This document shows positions 25,587-32,934 of a stretch of 64,000 bases of DNA, in pieces; the stretch's first letter is position 1; every line of letters begins with the position of its first letter. Position numbers and translations under genes: made by a program. The stretch covers positions 434,001-498,000 of the forward strand of contig NZ_CP016793.1 of the NCBI RefSeq assembly GCF_001701025.1, in the 5' to 3' direction. The stretch comes from Lentzea guizhouensis. GTDB lineage: Bacteria; Actinomycetota; Actinomycetes; Mycobacteriales; Pseudonocardiaceae. The notes under the pieces are model-generated. The model did not search any database. It saw only the letters and a program-made list of their open reading frames with translations, and was not told where the DNA came from.

Positions 25587-28457
25587 ATGGTTTCGGGTCC
25601 GCAGTTCCGGCTGCTCGGCCCGATGGAGGTGCGCCTGGGCGACTCGGCGGTGGTGCTGAGGGCGGGCAAGCACCGGGCGTTGCTGGCGGCGTTGCTGCTG
25701 CGGCCCAACCGCGTGGTGCCCGTGACGGAACTCGTCGAGCACGTGTGGGGTGACGCGCCGCCTGCGCGCACTCGTGGCACGTTGCAGACGTATGTGATGC
25801 GGTTGCGTGCGGCGCTGGGTGACCCGTCGCTGATCCAGACCGCCGCTGACGGTTACCGGATGCGTGTCGACCCGTTGGCCGTGGACGTACATAGGTTCGC
25901 TGACGCGGCCGTGCGCGGGAGGACGGCGGCGGCGTCGGAAGACCTGGTCACGGCGCGGAAAGCGTTTGCTGAGGCGTTGGAGCTGTGGCGCGGGCCGGTG
26001 CTGTCGGACGTGCCGTCGGAGACGTTGTACTCCGAGCACGCGCCGCGGCTGACCGAGCTGCTGATGACCGTGCACGAGCAGCGGATCGACGTGGAGCTCG
26101 CGCTGGGCAACCACGCGGACCTGGTGCCGGAGCTCTTCGGGCTGACGCGGGACCACCCGTTGCGGGAGCGGTTCTGGGCGCAGCTGATGCTCGCGCTGTA
26201 CCGCAGCAGCAGGCAGGCGGAGGCGCTGGAGGCGTTCCGGCAGCTGGACCGGACGCTGGACGAGCAGCTCGGGATCGACCCGTCGGCCGAGCTGCGGTCG
26301 TTGCACCAGGCGATCCTGGTCGGAGCTCCCGAGCTCGCGGCGCCGGTGACCGAGCGGGAACCGGAACGCGCGCCGACCTCACCTTTGCAACTGCCAACCG
26401 ACATATCGGATTTCACCGGGCGGGCGTGGCACGTCGAGCGGATCACGGCGCTGGTCACGGGGTCGCAGGGCAACGCGGTGCCGATCGTGACGCTGGCGGG
26501 GCCGCCGGGGGTGGGCAAGACGACGCTGGCCGTGCACGTGGCGCACGTGCTGCGCGACCGGTTCCCGGACGGGCAGCTGTACGTCGACCTGCGCGGGTAC
26601 GCGTTGGGGCCGCCGGCGGACGGGGTGGACGTGCTGTCGCGGTTCCTGCGGGCGCTGGGGGTGCCGCCGGACGAGATCCCGCCCGACGCGGACGAGCAGA
26701 GCACGATGCTGCGGTCGTTGCTGTCGGGGCGGCGGATGCTGCTGGTGCTCGACAACGCCTCCGCGCCGGACCAGGTGCGGGCGCTGCTGCCGGGGACGGC
26801 GACGTGCCCGGTGATCGTGACCTCGCGGGACGACCTGCGCGGGTTGATCGCGATGAACGGCGCGCGGACCGTGCCGGTGGACGTGTTCACGCCGGCGGAG
26901 TCGGTGGCGTTGCTGGCGAAGCTGCTGGGGCCGGGGTCGCACGAGGAGCTGGCCGCGCGGTGCGGGCACCTGCCGCTGGCGCTGCGGGTGGCGGCGGCGT
27001 ACCTGGCCGGGCGGGACGACGTGACGATCTCGGGCTCGCCGATCGAGCTCGCCTACGCCGCGCTGCCGCCGGCGCCGCAGCGGTTGTTCCGGCTGCTGTC
27101 GCTGGTACCGGGCCCGGACTTCACCGCGGAGGCCGCCTCGGCGCTCGCCGACGTGGACGCCGATGGCCTGCTGACGGTGCTGGCGATCGCGAAGCTGGTG
27201 GTCTCGCCGGCTCCGGGGCGCTACCGGTTCCACGACGAGCTGATGCACTACGCGGCGTCGTTGCGCGCCGAGCTGGACACGCCCGCCGAGCAGCAGGTGG
27301 CGTGGACGGCGTTGCTGAACCACTACACGCGCGGCGTCGAACGCTGCGCCGAGCTGCTCTACCCCGGCATCCTGCGCCTGCCGTCGACGGCGTCCGGCCC
27401 GGCGCCGCGGATCGCGACCTCGGCCGACGCGCTGGCCTGGCTCGACGCCGAACGCCCGAACCTGACCGCCGCCATCCGGCACGCCGCCCAGCACGGCCCG
27501 GCACCGATGGCCTGGCAGCTGGCCGACGCCCTGCGCGGCTACCTGTGGATCGGCCAGCACGTCGGCGAGTGGCTCGCGACCGCCCACCACGGCCTGCAGG
27601 CCGCCCAGGCTTCGGGGCACCGTCCGGCCGAGGCGGCGATGCACGCCAACCTCGGCACCCTCTACCTGCGCCTGAGCGAGTACGCACTGGCCGTGGAGCA
27701 CCACAACCGCGCCGCCGAGCTCTACCGCGCGCTGGGTGACAAGGACGCCGAGGCGGGCGTGCTGAACAACCTCAGCCTCGTCTACCGCCGCTCCGGCCAG
27801 CTCGGTGCCGCCAAGGAGGCCCTGGTGCGCTGCCTGGAGATGCTGCGCTCGGAGGACAGCCTCAGCAACGGCCTGTACAACCTCGGCCAGCTCGCCGTGG
27901 AGCTCGGCGAGATCGACGGCGCCGTCGAGCACTTCACCCAGGCACTGGCGCTCGCCCCCAACGCCGACAGCCACACCTACCTCGGCATGGCGCTGCGCCT
28001 GCAGGGTCGTTTCGACGAGGCCCGTTCTCACCTCACGCGTGCGCTGGAGATCGGCAACGTCCCCGCGGGCGAGGCCGAGACCCTGGAGAACCTCGCCGCC
28101 CTGGAGCTCGCGCAGGGCAACGCCGACGCCGCCCTCTCCCTGGCCTCGCGCGCGTTGGCGTTGGTCGCCGACGGTGGTGACCAGCAGGTGGCGGCCTCGG
28201 TCCGGGTCACGCTCGGCGAGGTCCAGCGGGCGCTGGCGGAGCTCGACGGGGCGGTCGAGCTCCTCGACCAGGCACTCACCACGGCCCGGCGGATCGGGTA
28301 CGCGTCCGGGGAGGTGCGGGCGTTGATCGGGCTCGCGGGGGTGTGGCGGGAGCTCGGACGTGAGGCGGATGCTCGCGCCGCTGCCGAGGAAGCCGTCCGC
28401 CGGAGCACCGAGCTCGGTTTGCACGCCCTGGAGTCGCGAGCTCGCACGCTCAGCTGA
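25587..28457 (+). CDS. AfsR/SARP family regulator with NB-ARC and TPR domains, 956 aa
   Basis: A large cytosolic transcription activator. Domains: OmpR-like winged helix (about 5-95; GKHRALLAALLLRPNRVVPV ... YVMRLRAAL), a complete BTAD domain (about 100-250; FWAQLMLALYRSSRQAEALE), a NB-ARC/STAND ATPase with Walker A GPPGVGKTT near residue 308 and LLVLDNAS, and C-terminal TPRs (about 650-950). Such proteins often control secondary metabolism or development, but no biosynthetic cluster is adjacent. ATG 25587 has GGAGGG upstream. The junction LPTDISDFTGR between BTAD and NB-ARC contains a family I-like unit at DNA level. It converges on pimB' across a dense palindrome region. Confidence 0.9.
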   Translation: MVSGPQFRLLGPMEVRLGDSAVVLRAGKHRALLAALLLRPNRVVPVTELVEHVWGDAPPARTRGTLQTYVMRLRAALGDPSLIQTAADGYRMRVDPLAVDVHRFADAAVRGRTAAASEDLVTARKAFAEALELWRGPVLSDVPSETLYSEHAPRLTELLMTVHEQRIDVELALGNHADLVPELFGLTRDHPLRERFWAQLMLALYRSSRQAEALEAFRQLDRTLDEQLGIDPSAELRSLHQAILVGAPELAAPVTEREPERAPTSPLQLPTDISDFTGRAWHVERITALVTGSQGNAVPIVTLAGPPGVGKTTLAVHVAHVLRDRFPDGQLYVDLRGYALGPPADGVDVLSRFLRALGVPPDEIPPDADEQSTMLRSLLSGRRMLLVLDNASAPDQVRALLPGTATCPVIVTSRDDLRGLIAMNGARTVPVDVFTPAESVALLAKLLGPGSHEELAARCGHLPLALRVAAAYLAGRDDVTISGSPIELAYAALPPAPQRLFRLLSLVPGPDFTAEAASALADVDADGLLTVLAIAKLVVSPAPGRYRFHDELMHYAASLRAELDTPAEQQVAWTALLNHYTRGVERCAELLYPGILRLPSTASGPAPRIATSADALAWLDAERPNLTAAIRHAAQHGPAPMAWQLADALRGYLWIGQHVGEWLATAHHGLQAAQASGHRPAEAAMHANLGTLYLRLSEYALAVEHHNRAAELYRALGDKDAEAGVLNNLSLVYRRSGQLGAAKEALVRCLEMLRSEDSLSNGLYNLGQLAVELGEIDGAVEHFTQALALAPNADSHTYLGMALRLQGRFDEARSHLTRALEIGNVPAGEAETLENLAALELAQGNADAALSLASRALALVADGGDQQVAASVRVTLGEVQRALAELDGAVELLDQALTTARRIGYASGEVRALIGLAGVWRELGREADARAAAEEAVRRSTELGLHALESRARTLS
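26388..26409. repeat. TTGCAA plus CCGACATATCGG unit inside the SARP gene
   Basis: CCGACATATCGG (26398-26409) is a family I variant preceded by TTTGCAACTG, translated in frame as LQLPTDISDF. The ATA-containing stretch is unusual for this GC-rich gene. The peptide itself is common in AfsR homologues, so chance resemblance is possible. Confidence 0.4.
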
Positions 28458-28462
28458 GCTTG

Positions 28463-28596
28463 CCGATATCCGATATGCGATACATCGCTGCAGCTCGCTC
28501 GCGATATATCGCATATCGCTGTCAGTCAGCTCGTTGCTGACAACGTTGTCAACAGCGAGTCAGCTGAGTGGCGATGTATCGCATACTGGGTATCGG
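28463..28596. repeat. Compound palindrome cluster between convergent SARP gene and pimB'
   Basis: The whole 140-base gap is built from dyads. The outer arms 28463-28488 and 28571-28596 match over 26 bp with three mismatches, including a perfect 15-bp block (TATGCGATACATCGC). Between them lie the self-complementary GCGATATATCGC (28501-28512) and an imperfect 30-bp palindrome centred on GACAACGTTGTC (28530-28559). The element fills the space where a bidirectional terminator would be expected. Confidence 0.85.
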
Positions 28597-28597
28597 T

Positions 28598-29710
28598 TCA
28601 GCCGATGAGCTGCTGCAGGCGGTGCGCGAGCTGGTCCCACCGCCAGTGGTCGCTCACCCATTCCCGTCCGGCGCGGCCCATCTCGGTGGCCATTCCGGGG
28701 TCCGCGAGCAGCGCGGCGACCTTCTTGGCGACGTCCTCGACGTTCCGGCCGTCGACGACGTTGCCGGTGATGCCGTCGCGAACCGTCTCGGGCGCACCAC
28801 CGGACCGTCCCGCGATCACCGGCAGACCGGTCGCCGACGCCTCCAGGTACACGATCCCGAGCCCCTCGACGTCGAGGCCCCGGCCGCGGGTGCGGCAGGG
28901 CATCGCGAAGACGTCGCCGGCGTTGTAGTGCGCGGGCAGTTCCTCCCACGGCACCGAGCCGGTCAGCACGACGTCGCCGGCCCGGCCCGACTCGGCGGCC
29001 AGGGCGTCGAGCGTCGTGCGGTACGGGCCTCCGCCGACGATCAGCAGGGCCGCGTCCGGCACCGTGCGCTGGATCAGCGGGAGTGCGCGGATGAGGACGT
29101 CCTGACCTTTGCGCGGCACGAGACGGGAGACGCACACGATCACCGGGCGGTCGCCGAGGCCGTAGCGGCGGCGGATCTCGGCGCGGGCGGCCGGATCGGG
29201 GCGGTACAGGTCGGTGTCCACACCGGACGGCAGGTGTTCGAGGGCCGCCATCGGGCCGAACGCCGCCGAGAAGCGCGAGCGGGTGTAGCGGCTGACGTAG
29301 GTCACGACGTCCACACCGGAACCGATGGCGCGCAACGCCTGGCTCGCCACGGGCAGCATCGACCAGCCGACCTCGTGGCCGTGGGTGCACGCCACCGAGC
29401 GGCTCAGGCCGAGCCGGGGTGCGAGCAGCGCGAGGGGAGCCGCGGCACCGAACCACGCGGCGTCGCACTGCTCGGCGCGGGCGATGTCGCGGGCGCGGTT
29501 CAGGACGTCGGGGGTCGGCAGCATCAGGGACGTGGGGTGCCGCACGACGGGGAACGGCTGCTGGGCGTCGAACTCGGCAGCACCCTTCCACTTCGGCGCG
29601 TAGACCACGAGGGAGTCGGCGGGCAGCCGGGTCGCCAGCGCGTGCAGGTAGGCCTGGATGCCACCGGGGCGGGGCGGGAAGTCGTTGGTCACCAGCAGGG
29701 TTCGACGCAC
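28598..29710 (-). CDS. pimB: PimB'-like phosphatidylinositol mannoside alpha-(1->6)-mannosyltransferase
   Basis: A GT4 (GT-B fold) glycosyltransferase of 370 residues. It begins RRTLLVTNDFPPRPGGIQAY, the usual acceptor-domain start with the glycine loop. THGHEVGW is in the N-terminal half, VSRLVPRKGQDVLI opens the donor domain, and EGLGIVYLEASATGLPVI carries the EX7E nucleotide-sugar motif. By order (after fadD15, before Rv2189c) it corresponds to Rv2188c, PimB', which adds the second mannose from GDP-mannose to PIM1 on the inner membrane face. It thus works in the same glycolipid pathway as MptA upstream. Start is GTG 29710. Confidence 0.9.
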   Translation of the reverse strand: MRRTLLVTNDFPPRPGGIQAYLHALATRLPADSLVVYAPKWKGAAEFDAQQPFPVVRHPTSLMLPTPDVLNRARDIARAEQCDAAWFGAAAPLALLAPRLGLSRSVACTHGHEVGWSMLPVASQALRAIGSGVDVVTYVSRYTRSRFSAAFGPMAALEHLPSGVDTDLYRPDPAARAEIRRRYGLGDRPVIVCVSRLVPRKGQDVLIRALPLIQRTVPDAALLIVGGGPYRTTLDALAAESGRAGDVVLTGSVPWEELPAHYNAGDVFAMPCRTRGRGLDVEGLGIVYLEASATGLPVIAGRSGGAPETVRDGITGNVVDGRNVEDVAKKVAALLADPGMATEMGRAGREWVSDHWRWDQLAHRLQQLIG

Positions 29711-29719
29711 GGGCCAACG

Positions 29720-30508
29720 CTATCCGATGGCGGTGCGCAGGAACTCGCGCCAGCCGGCCACGTCCACGGCCCCGGCGTCCACACCGGACCGCGAGGCGTT
29801 CTTCAGGAAGAACTCGACCACGCCCCGCTCCCCCAGCCTCGACTGCAGGAACACCATGATCGAGTACGCCTGCTGGTACGCCAGGTCGCGGCCGGGGCCG
29901 CTGAAGTCCGTGGGCAGTCCGGACACCTCCGCCGTCAGCAACGGCGCCGCCTCCCGCAACCCCAGCCCGGTCCCCCGGAACGCCACCCAGTCCGCGAACC
30001 CCTCCACCAGCCACAGCGGAGCCGAGTCCGAGGTCTGGTCACGCGTCGCGACGTGGGTGATCTCGTGCCGCAGCAGCACACCCAGCTCCAGGTCCGACAA
30101 CGGAGCCGCGCGCACCCGGTTCAGCACCACCCGTTGTGCCGCGCCGTCGCGGATCGCGATCCCGGCCATGTCCTTGAACGCCGGCCCGACCAGCGACACC
30201 AGTTCGGCGTCCGATGCGGGGATGACGACGTCCACCCGCCTCGACCAGCTCACCCCGCCACGACCGATATCCAATGTATTGGATACTGCGGCGACCGCCT
30301 CGTCCAACGACTCCTGCACCCGCGCCGCCAGCTCCTCGTCACAGGAACTGCTGGTCACCGTCCCCGTCACGGCCGACCGCGAGCTCGCTTTGCAATGAGG
30401 TGTTGCGGTCGACGGCAACTCACCGGCGCGCGGATGCAAAGCCACGTTGAGGCCGAGCAGGAACGTGGCGGCGACCAGCACCGCCAACACCGCCCTGTAG
30501 CGCCTCAC
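29720..30508 (-). CDS. Membrane-anchored putative metallopeptidase, Rv2189c-like, 262 aa
   Basis: An N-terminal signal anchor (VLAVLVAATFLLGLNVAL, about 7-24) leads to an extracytoplasmic domain. This carries HEITH at 148-152 and, 17 residues on, WLVEGFADW with Glu169, the HExxH...E zinc arrangement of gluzincins (peptidase MA-like). No such activity has been proven for the mycobacterial counterpart Rv2189c as far as known. The 5' third contains a family I palindrome (30265-30285) and a TTTGCAATGAGG stretch, both translated in frame. It lies 9 bases upstream of pimB' and 10 bases downstream of the NlpC/P60 gene, in one minus-strand operon. Confidence 0.78.
   Translation of the reverse strand: MRRYRAVLAVLVAATFLLGLNVALHPRAGELPSTATPHCKASSRSAVTGTVTSSSCDEELAARVQESLDEAVAAVSNTLDIGRGGVSWSRRVDVVIPASDAELVSLVGPAFKDMAGIAIRDGAAQRVVLNRVRAAPLSDLELGVLLRHEITHVATRDQTSDSAPLWLVEGFADWVAFRGTGLGLREAAPLLTAEVSGLPTDFSGPGRDLAYQQAYSIMVFLQSRLGERGVVEFFLKNASRSGVDAGAVDVAGWREFLRTAIG
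30265..30285. repeat. Family I-type palindrome inside the Rv2189c-like gene
   Basis: TATCCAAT (30268-30275) pairs with ATTGGATA (30278-30285) around GT, preceded by CGATATCC. It is translated as SNTLDIGRG. A TTTGCAATGAGG motif, recalling family II, lies about 100 bases downstream in the same gene. Confidence 0.6.
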
Positions 30509-30518
30509 GCGCGCAACG

Positions 30519-31526
30519 CTAGCCTTCGATGCGACGAATGGCCGAAATGGGCCCGATGGCGTCGATCGGCGCGATCTTCACCGGCTGCCCCTCGGTCGAG
30601 GCGTGCACAGCGCGCGCGTTGTCGACCGCCAGGGCGACGTGCGAGCGACTCGCGTAGTACACGATCAGGTCACCGGCACGGACCTCGGCGCGCGACACCG
30701 GACGACCGACAGCGGCCTGCCCACCGGACGTGCGCGGCACGGCCACGTTGGCAGCGGCGTAGGCCTTCATCGTGAGCCCTGCGCAGTCCCACTCGTCGAA
30801 CCCGGTCGCGCCGTACCGGTAGGAGTCGCCGCGCTGGTCCAACGCGAACTGCAGCGCGACCCCCGCGGCACCCCCCGGCACGCTGACCCGCGACCGGTCA
30901 CCCGGATCCCGCAACTGCGCCGCCACCGGCGCGGGCAGCCGCGCCAACGCCGTGCGCACCTCCACGACCTGCCCGTCCAGCGCCCGCTTGCGCGCGTCCA
31001 GGTCGCTCTTCAGCCGCTCCGCCGCCTCGGTGGCCGCGGCGGCCCGCGAGCGCGCGTTCTCCGCCACCTGGTGCGCCTGCCGCGCCTTCTCCACCGCACC
31101 GGACAGCCGCGCGAGCGAGTCGGCCTTGTCCGCGGCCAGGATCCGCATCATCTCCAGCCGCAGCAGGAAGTCCTGCTGCGAGTCCGCCACGAGCAGCGCC
31201 GACAGCTGGTTGAACCGCGCGCCCTCGAACGACGCCTCGGTCAGCAGGTCGACCTGGCCGCGGAAACCGTCCTCGTCGGCCTTCGCCTGGCGTTCGATCT
31301 GCTGGGCCGCCGCGACGTCCCGCGTGGCCCGCTCGAGCTCGGCCCTGCGCAGCGTCAGGTCCTCCTGCGCGCGCAGGACCTCTTCGTTCAGCTTGGTCGC
31401 CTGCTCGGTCAGCTCGGCGTACCGGCGCGCGGGATCGGCCGGCTGCGCCGCCAAAGACACCGCCGGCAGGACGGAGAGGAGCAGCACGACAACCAGAACA
31501 CCGCGGGTGAGCTTGCGCGACAGCAC
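30519..31526 (-). CDS. NlpC/P60 peptidoglycan hydrolase, Rv2190c-like, 335 aa
   Basis: A secreted cell-wall endopeptidase. The signal peptide (about 1-28) ends near SLAAQPADPA. Residues 30-200 form a long coiled coil rich in Ala/Glu/Arg, and the NlpC/P60 domain occupies about 220-335. Its catalytic Cys is in DEWDCAGLTMKAY (about 247), the His in SRSHVALAVDN, and the third polar residue in ARAVHAST. This is the RipA/RipD-type layout; Rv2190c is the positional counterpart. Start GTG 31526. It is followed 10 bases later by the membrane peptidase gene, so wall hydrolysis and the PIM enzyme PimB' appear to share a transcript. Confidence 0.88.
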   Translation of the reverse strand: MLSRKLTRGVLVVVLLLSVLPAVSLAAQPADPARRYAELTEQATKLNEEVLRAQEDLTLRRAELERATRDVAAAQQIERQAKADEDGFRGQVDLLTEASFEGARFNQLSALLVADSQQDFLLRLEMMRILAADKADSLARLSGAVEKARQAHQVAENARSRAAAATEAAERLKSDLDARKRALDGQVVEVRTALARLPAPVAAQLRDPGDRSRVSVPGGAAGVALQFALDQRGDSYRYGATGFDEWDCAGLTMKAYAAANVAVPRTSGGQAAVGRPVSRAEVRAGDLIVYYASRSHVALAVDNARAVHASTEGQPVKIAPIDAIGPISAIRRIEG

Positions 31527-31585
31527 GTCGCCGATCCCCTTCGCGTCACTCTTCCAAGATCGACGCGAGTCAGGCTACCGCGTGA

Positions 31586-32932
31586 CTAAACGCGACCGAG
31601 GCGGGCCAGCAACACGGCGGACGGCACGGGATGCGCACCCCGCCGGCGCACCGAATCGGCGACCGCGCGATCCGACGTCACCACCACCACCGGACGCCCC
31701 TCGGGCTCCGCAGTGACCAACGCGCGGATGACGTCATCGGCGAGAACACCGGGATCACTGAAGAGCACGCGCACGCCACGAGGGGCCGCCGCGGGCACAG
31801 CGACCACTCCAGCGCCGTCGAAGACCAACGTCACCTCGGCACCCGTGCGCGCGGCGAGCACCGCGAGCTGGTGCACGAGCCGGTCGCGTTGGTCCGACAA
31901 CGACAGCTCCGGGTAACCGGTCTTCGTGACGTTGTAGCCGTCCACGACGAGGTGCACCGCCGGCAACGCCAGCAGCCGGTCCAGCGCCGCCGGGTCCTCC
32001 ACCCGTCCGACCGTCCCCTGCGACGCCGACGCACCGCGCACGAGGTCAGCGGGACGCGGCCCGGTGCCACCTCCCAGTGCCAGCTCACGCCGCAACCCCG
32101 TCACGGCACCGTCGAGCGTGTCCACGAGCAACGCGAGCCGCACCTCGTCCGCCTGCCGGGCCTCGCGCGCCGACTGCCGCGCCACCTCGGCGTCCGCGAT
32201 CGCCCGCTGCGCCTTGCCGCGCTCGGTCTCGGCGCGCTCCCGTTCCCGGTCGCGCTCCGCCGTCAGCCGCTTGACCTCCTCGGCCGTGCGCTCCTGCACG
32301 CGTTCGACCTCGGCGGCCGCCGCCTCGGCCGCGTCCTTGGCCTCGCGCAGCTTCACACCCTGCTCGCGCAACCGCTTGCGCAGCCGTTCCAGCTCGACCT
32401 CGGCATCCGCGCGCACGCGTTCGGCGGCTCCGTCGAGCTGGCTGCGTTCGGCGCGCAACCGTTCGAGCTCGCCCTCCAGCCGTTCCGCGCGCACCACCGC
32501 GGCGTCGCGCTCGGCCCGCAGCGTCGCGTCACCGACCCGCCGCGACACCAGCTCCACGTAGTGCGGTGCGACCTCGTCACCGGTCAGCACCGCCGCCGCG
32601 GCCGCGGTCACCGGATCCGGCGAGGTCACCTCCAGCGTGGACGGCCGGTTCTTGCGCAGCCACTCCACGACGGCGGTGCGGAAGTTCGCCGAACCGCGCA
32701 GCCCGGCCACGACCTGCGCGCCGCCGAGCCGGGCTCGTTTGGTCGGTGCGAACCTGGCCACCGGCCGCAGGTGCTGCGGCACGTCGACCTTCGCCATCTC
32801 CCCCAGCGCGTCGGCGCCGAGCTCCGCGAGCCGCGCCCGCAGCGGCTCCGGCAGCGCACCCCAGTCCACAGTGGACTCGCCCACCTCGTCGGCGGGCGGG
32901 TCGTACTCGGGCTCGGGCATCGGGTCTGGCAC
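31586..32932 (-). CDS. NYN domain (YacP-like) RNA-binding/ribonuclease-type protein, 448 aa
   Basis: The C-terminal 170 residues form a PIN-like NYN domain. LVVDGYNVTKTGYPELS carries the first catalytic Asp, LVFDGAGVV and FSDPGVLADDVIRAL the next acids, and VVVTSDRAVADSVRRRG the last. The centre (about 140-280) is a long Glu/Arg/Ala coiled coil, and the N-terminal 130 residues include a helical region, RARLAELGADALGEMAKV. Such proteins are conserved in actinomycetes and are inferred to cut or bind structured RNA. GTG 32932 is used, with ATG 32920 as the alternative. It lies only 2 bases downstream of the SARP gene on the same strand. Confidence 0.8.
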   Translation of the reverse strand: MPDPMPEPEYDPPADEVGESTVDWGALPEPLRARLAELGADALGEMAKVDVPQHLRPVARFAPTKRARLGGAQVVAGLRGSANFRTAVVEWLRKNRPSTLEVTSPDPVTAAAAAVLTGDEVAPHYVELVSRRVGDATLRAERDAAVVRAERLEGELERLRAERSQLDGAAERVRADAEVELERLRKRLREQGVKLREAKDAAEAAAAEVERVQERTAEEVKRLTAERDRERERAETERGKAQRAIADAEVARQSAREARQADEVRLALLVDTLDGAVTGLRRELALGGGTGPRPADLVRGASASQGTVGRVEDPAALDRLLALPAVHLVVDGYNVTKTGYPELSLSDQRDRLVHQLAVLAARTGAEVTLVFDGAGVVAVPAAAPRGVRVLFSDPGVLADDVIRALVTAEPEGRPVVVVTSDRAVADSVRRRGAHPVPSAVLLARLGRV

Positions 32933-32934
32933 CG

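Noticed and set aside
26379..28514. 711-codon minus-strand open frame opposite the SARP gene
   Set aside because: Antisense shadow with repetitive Gln/Arg/His composition; the plus strand encodes clear NB-ARC and TPR domains.
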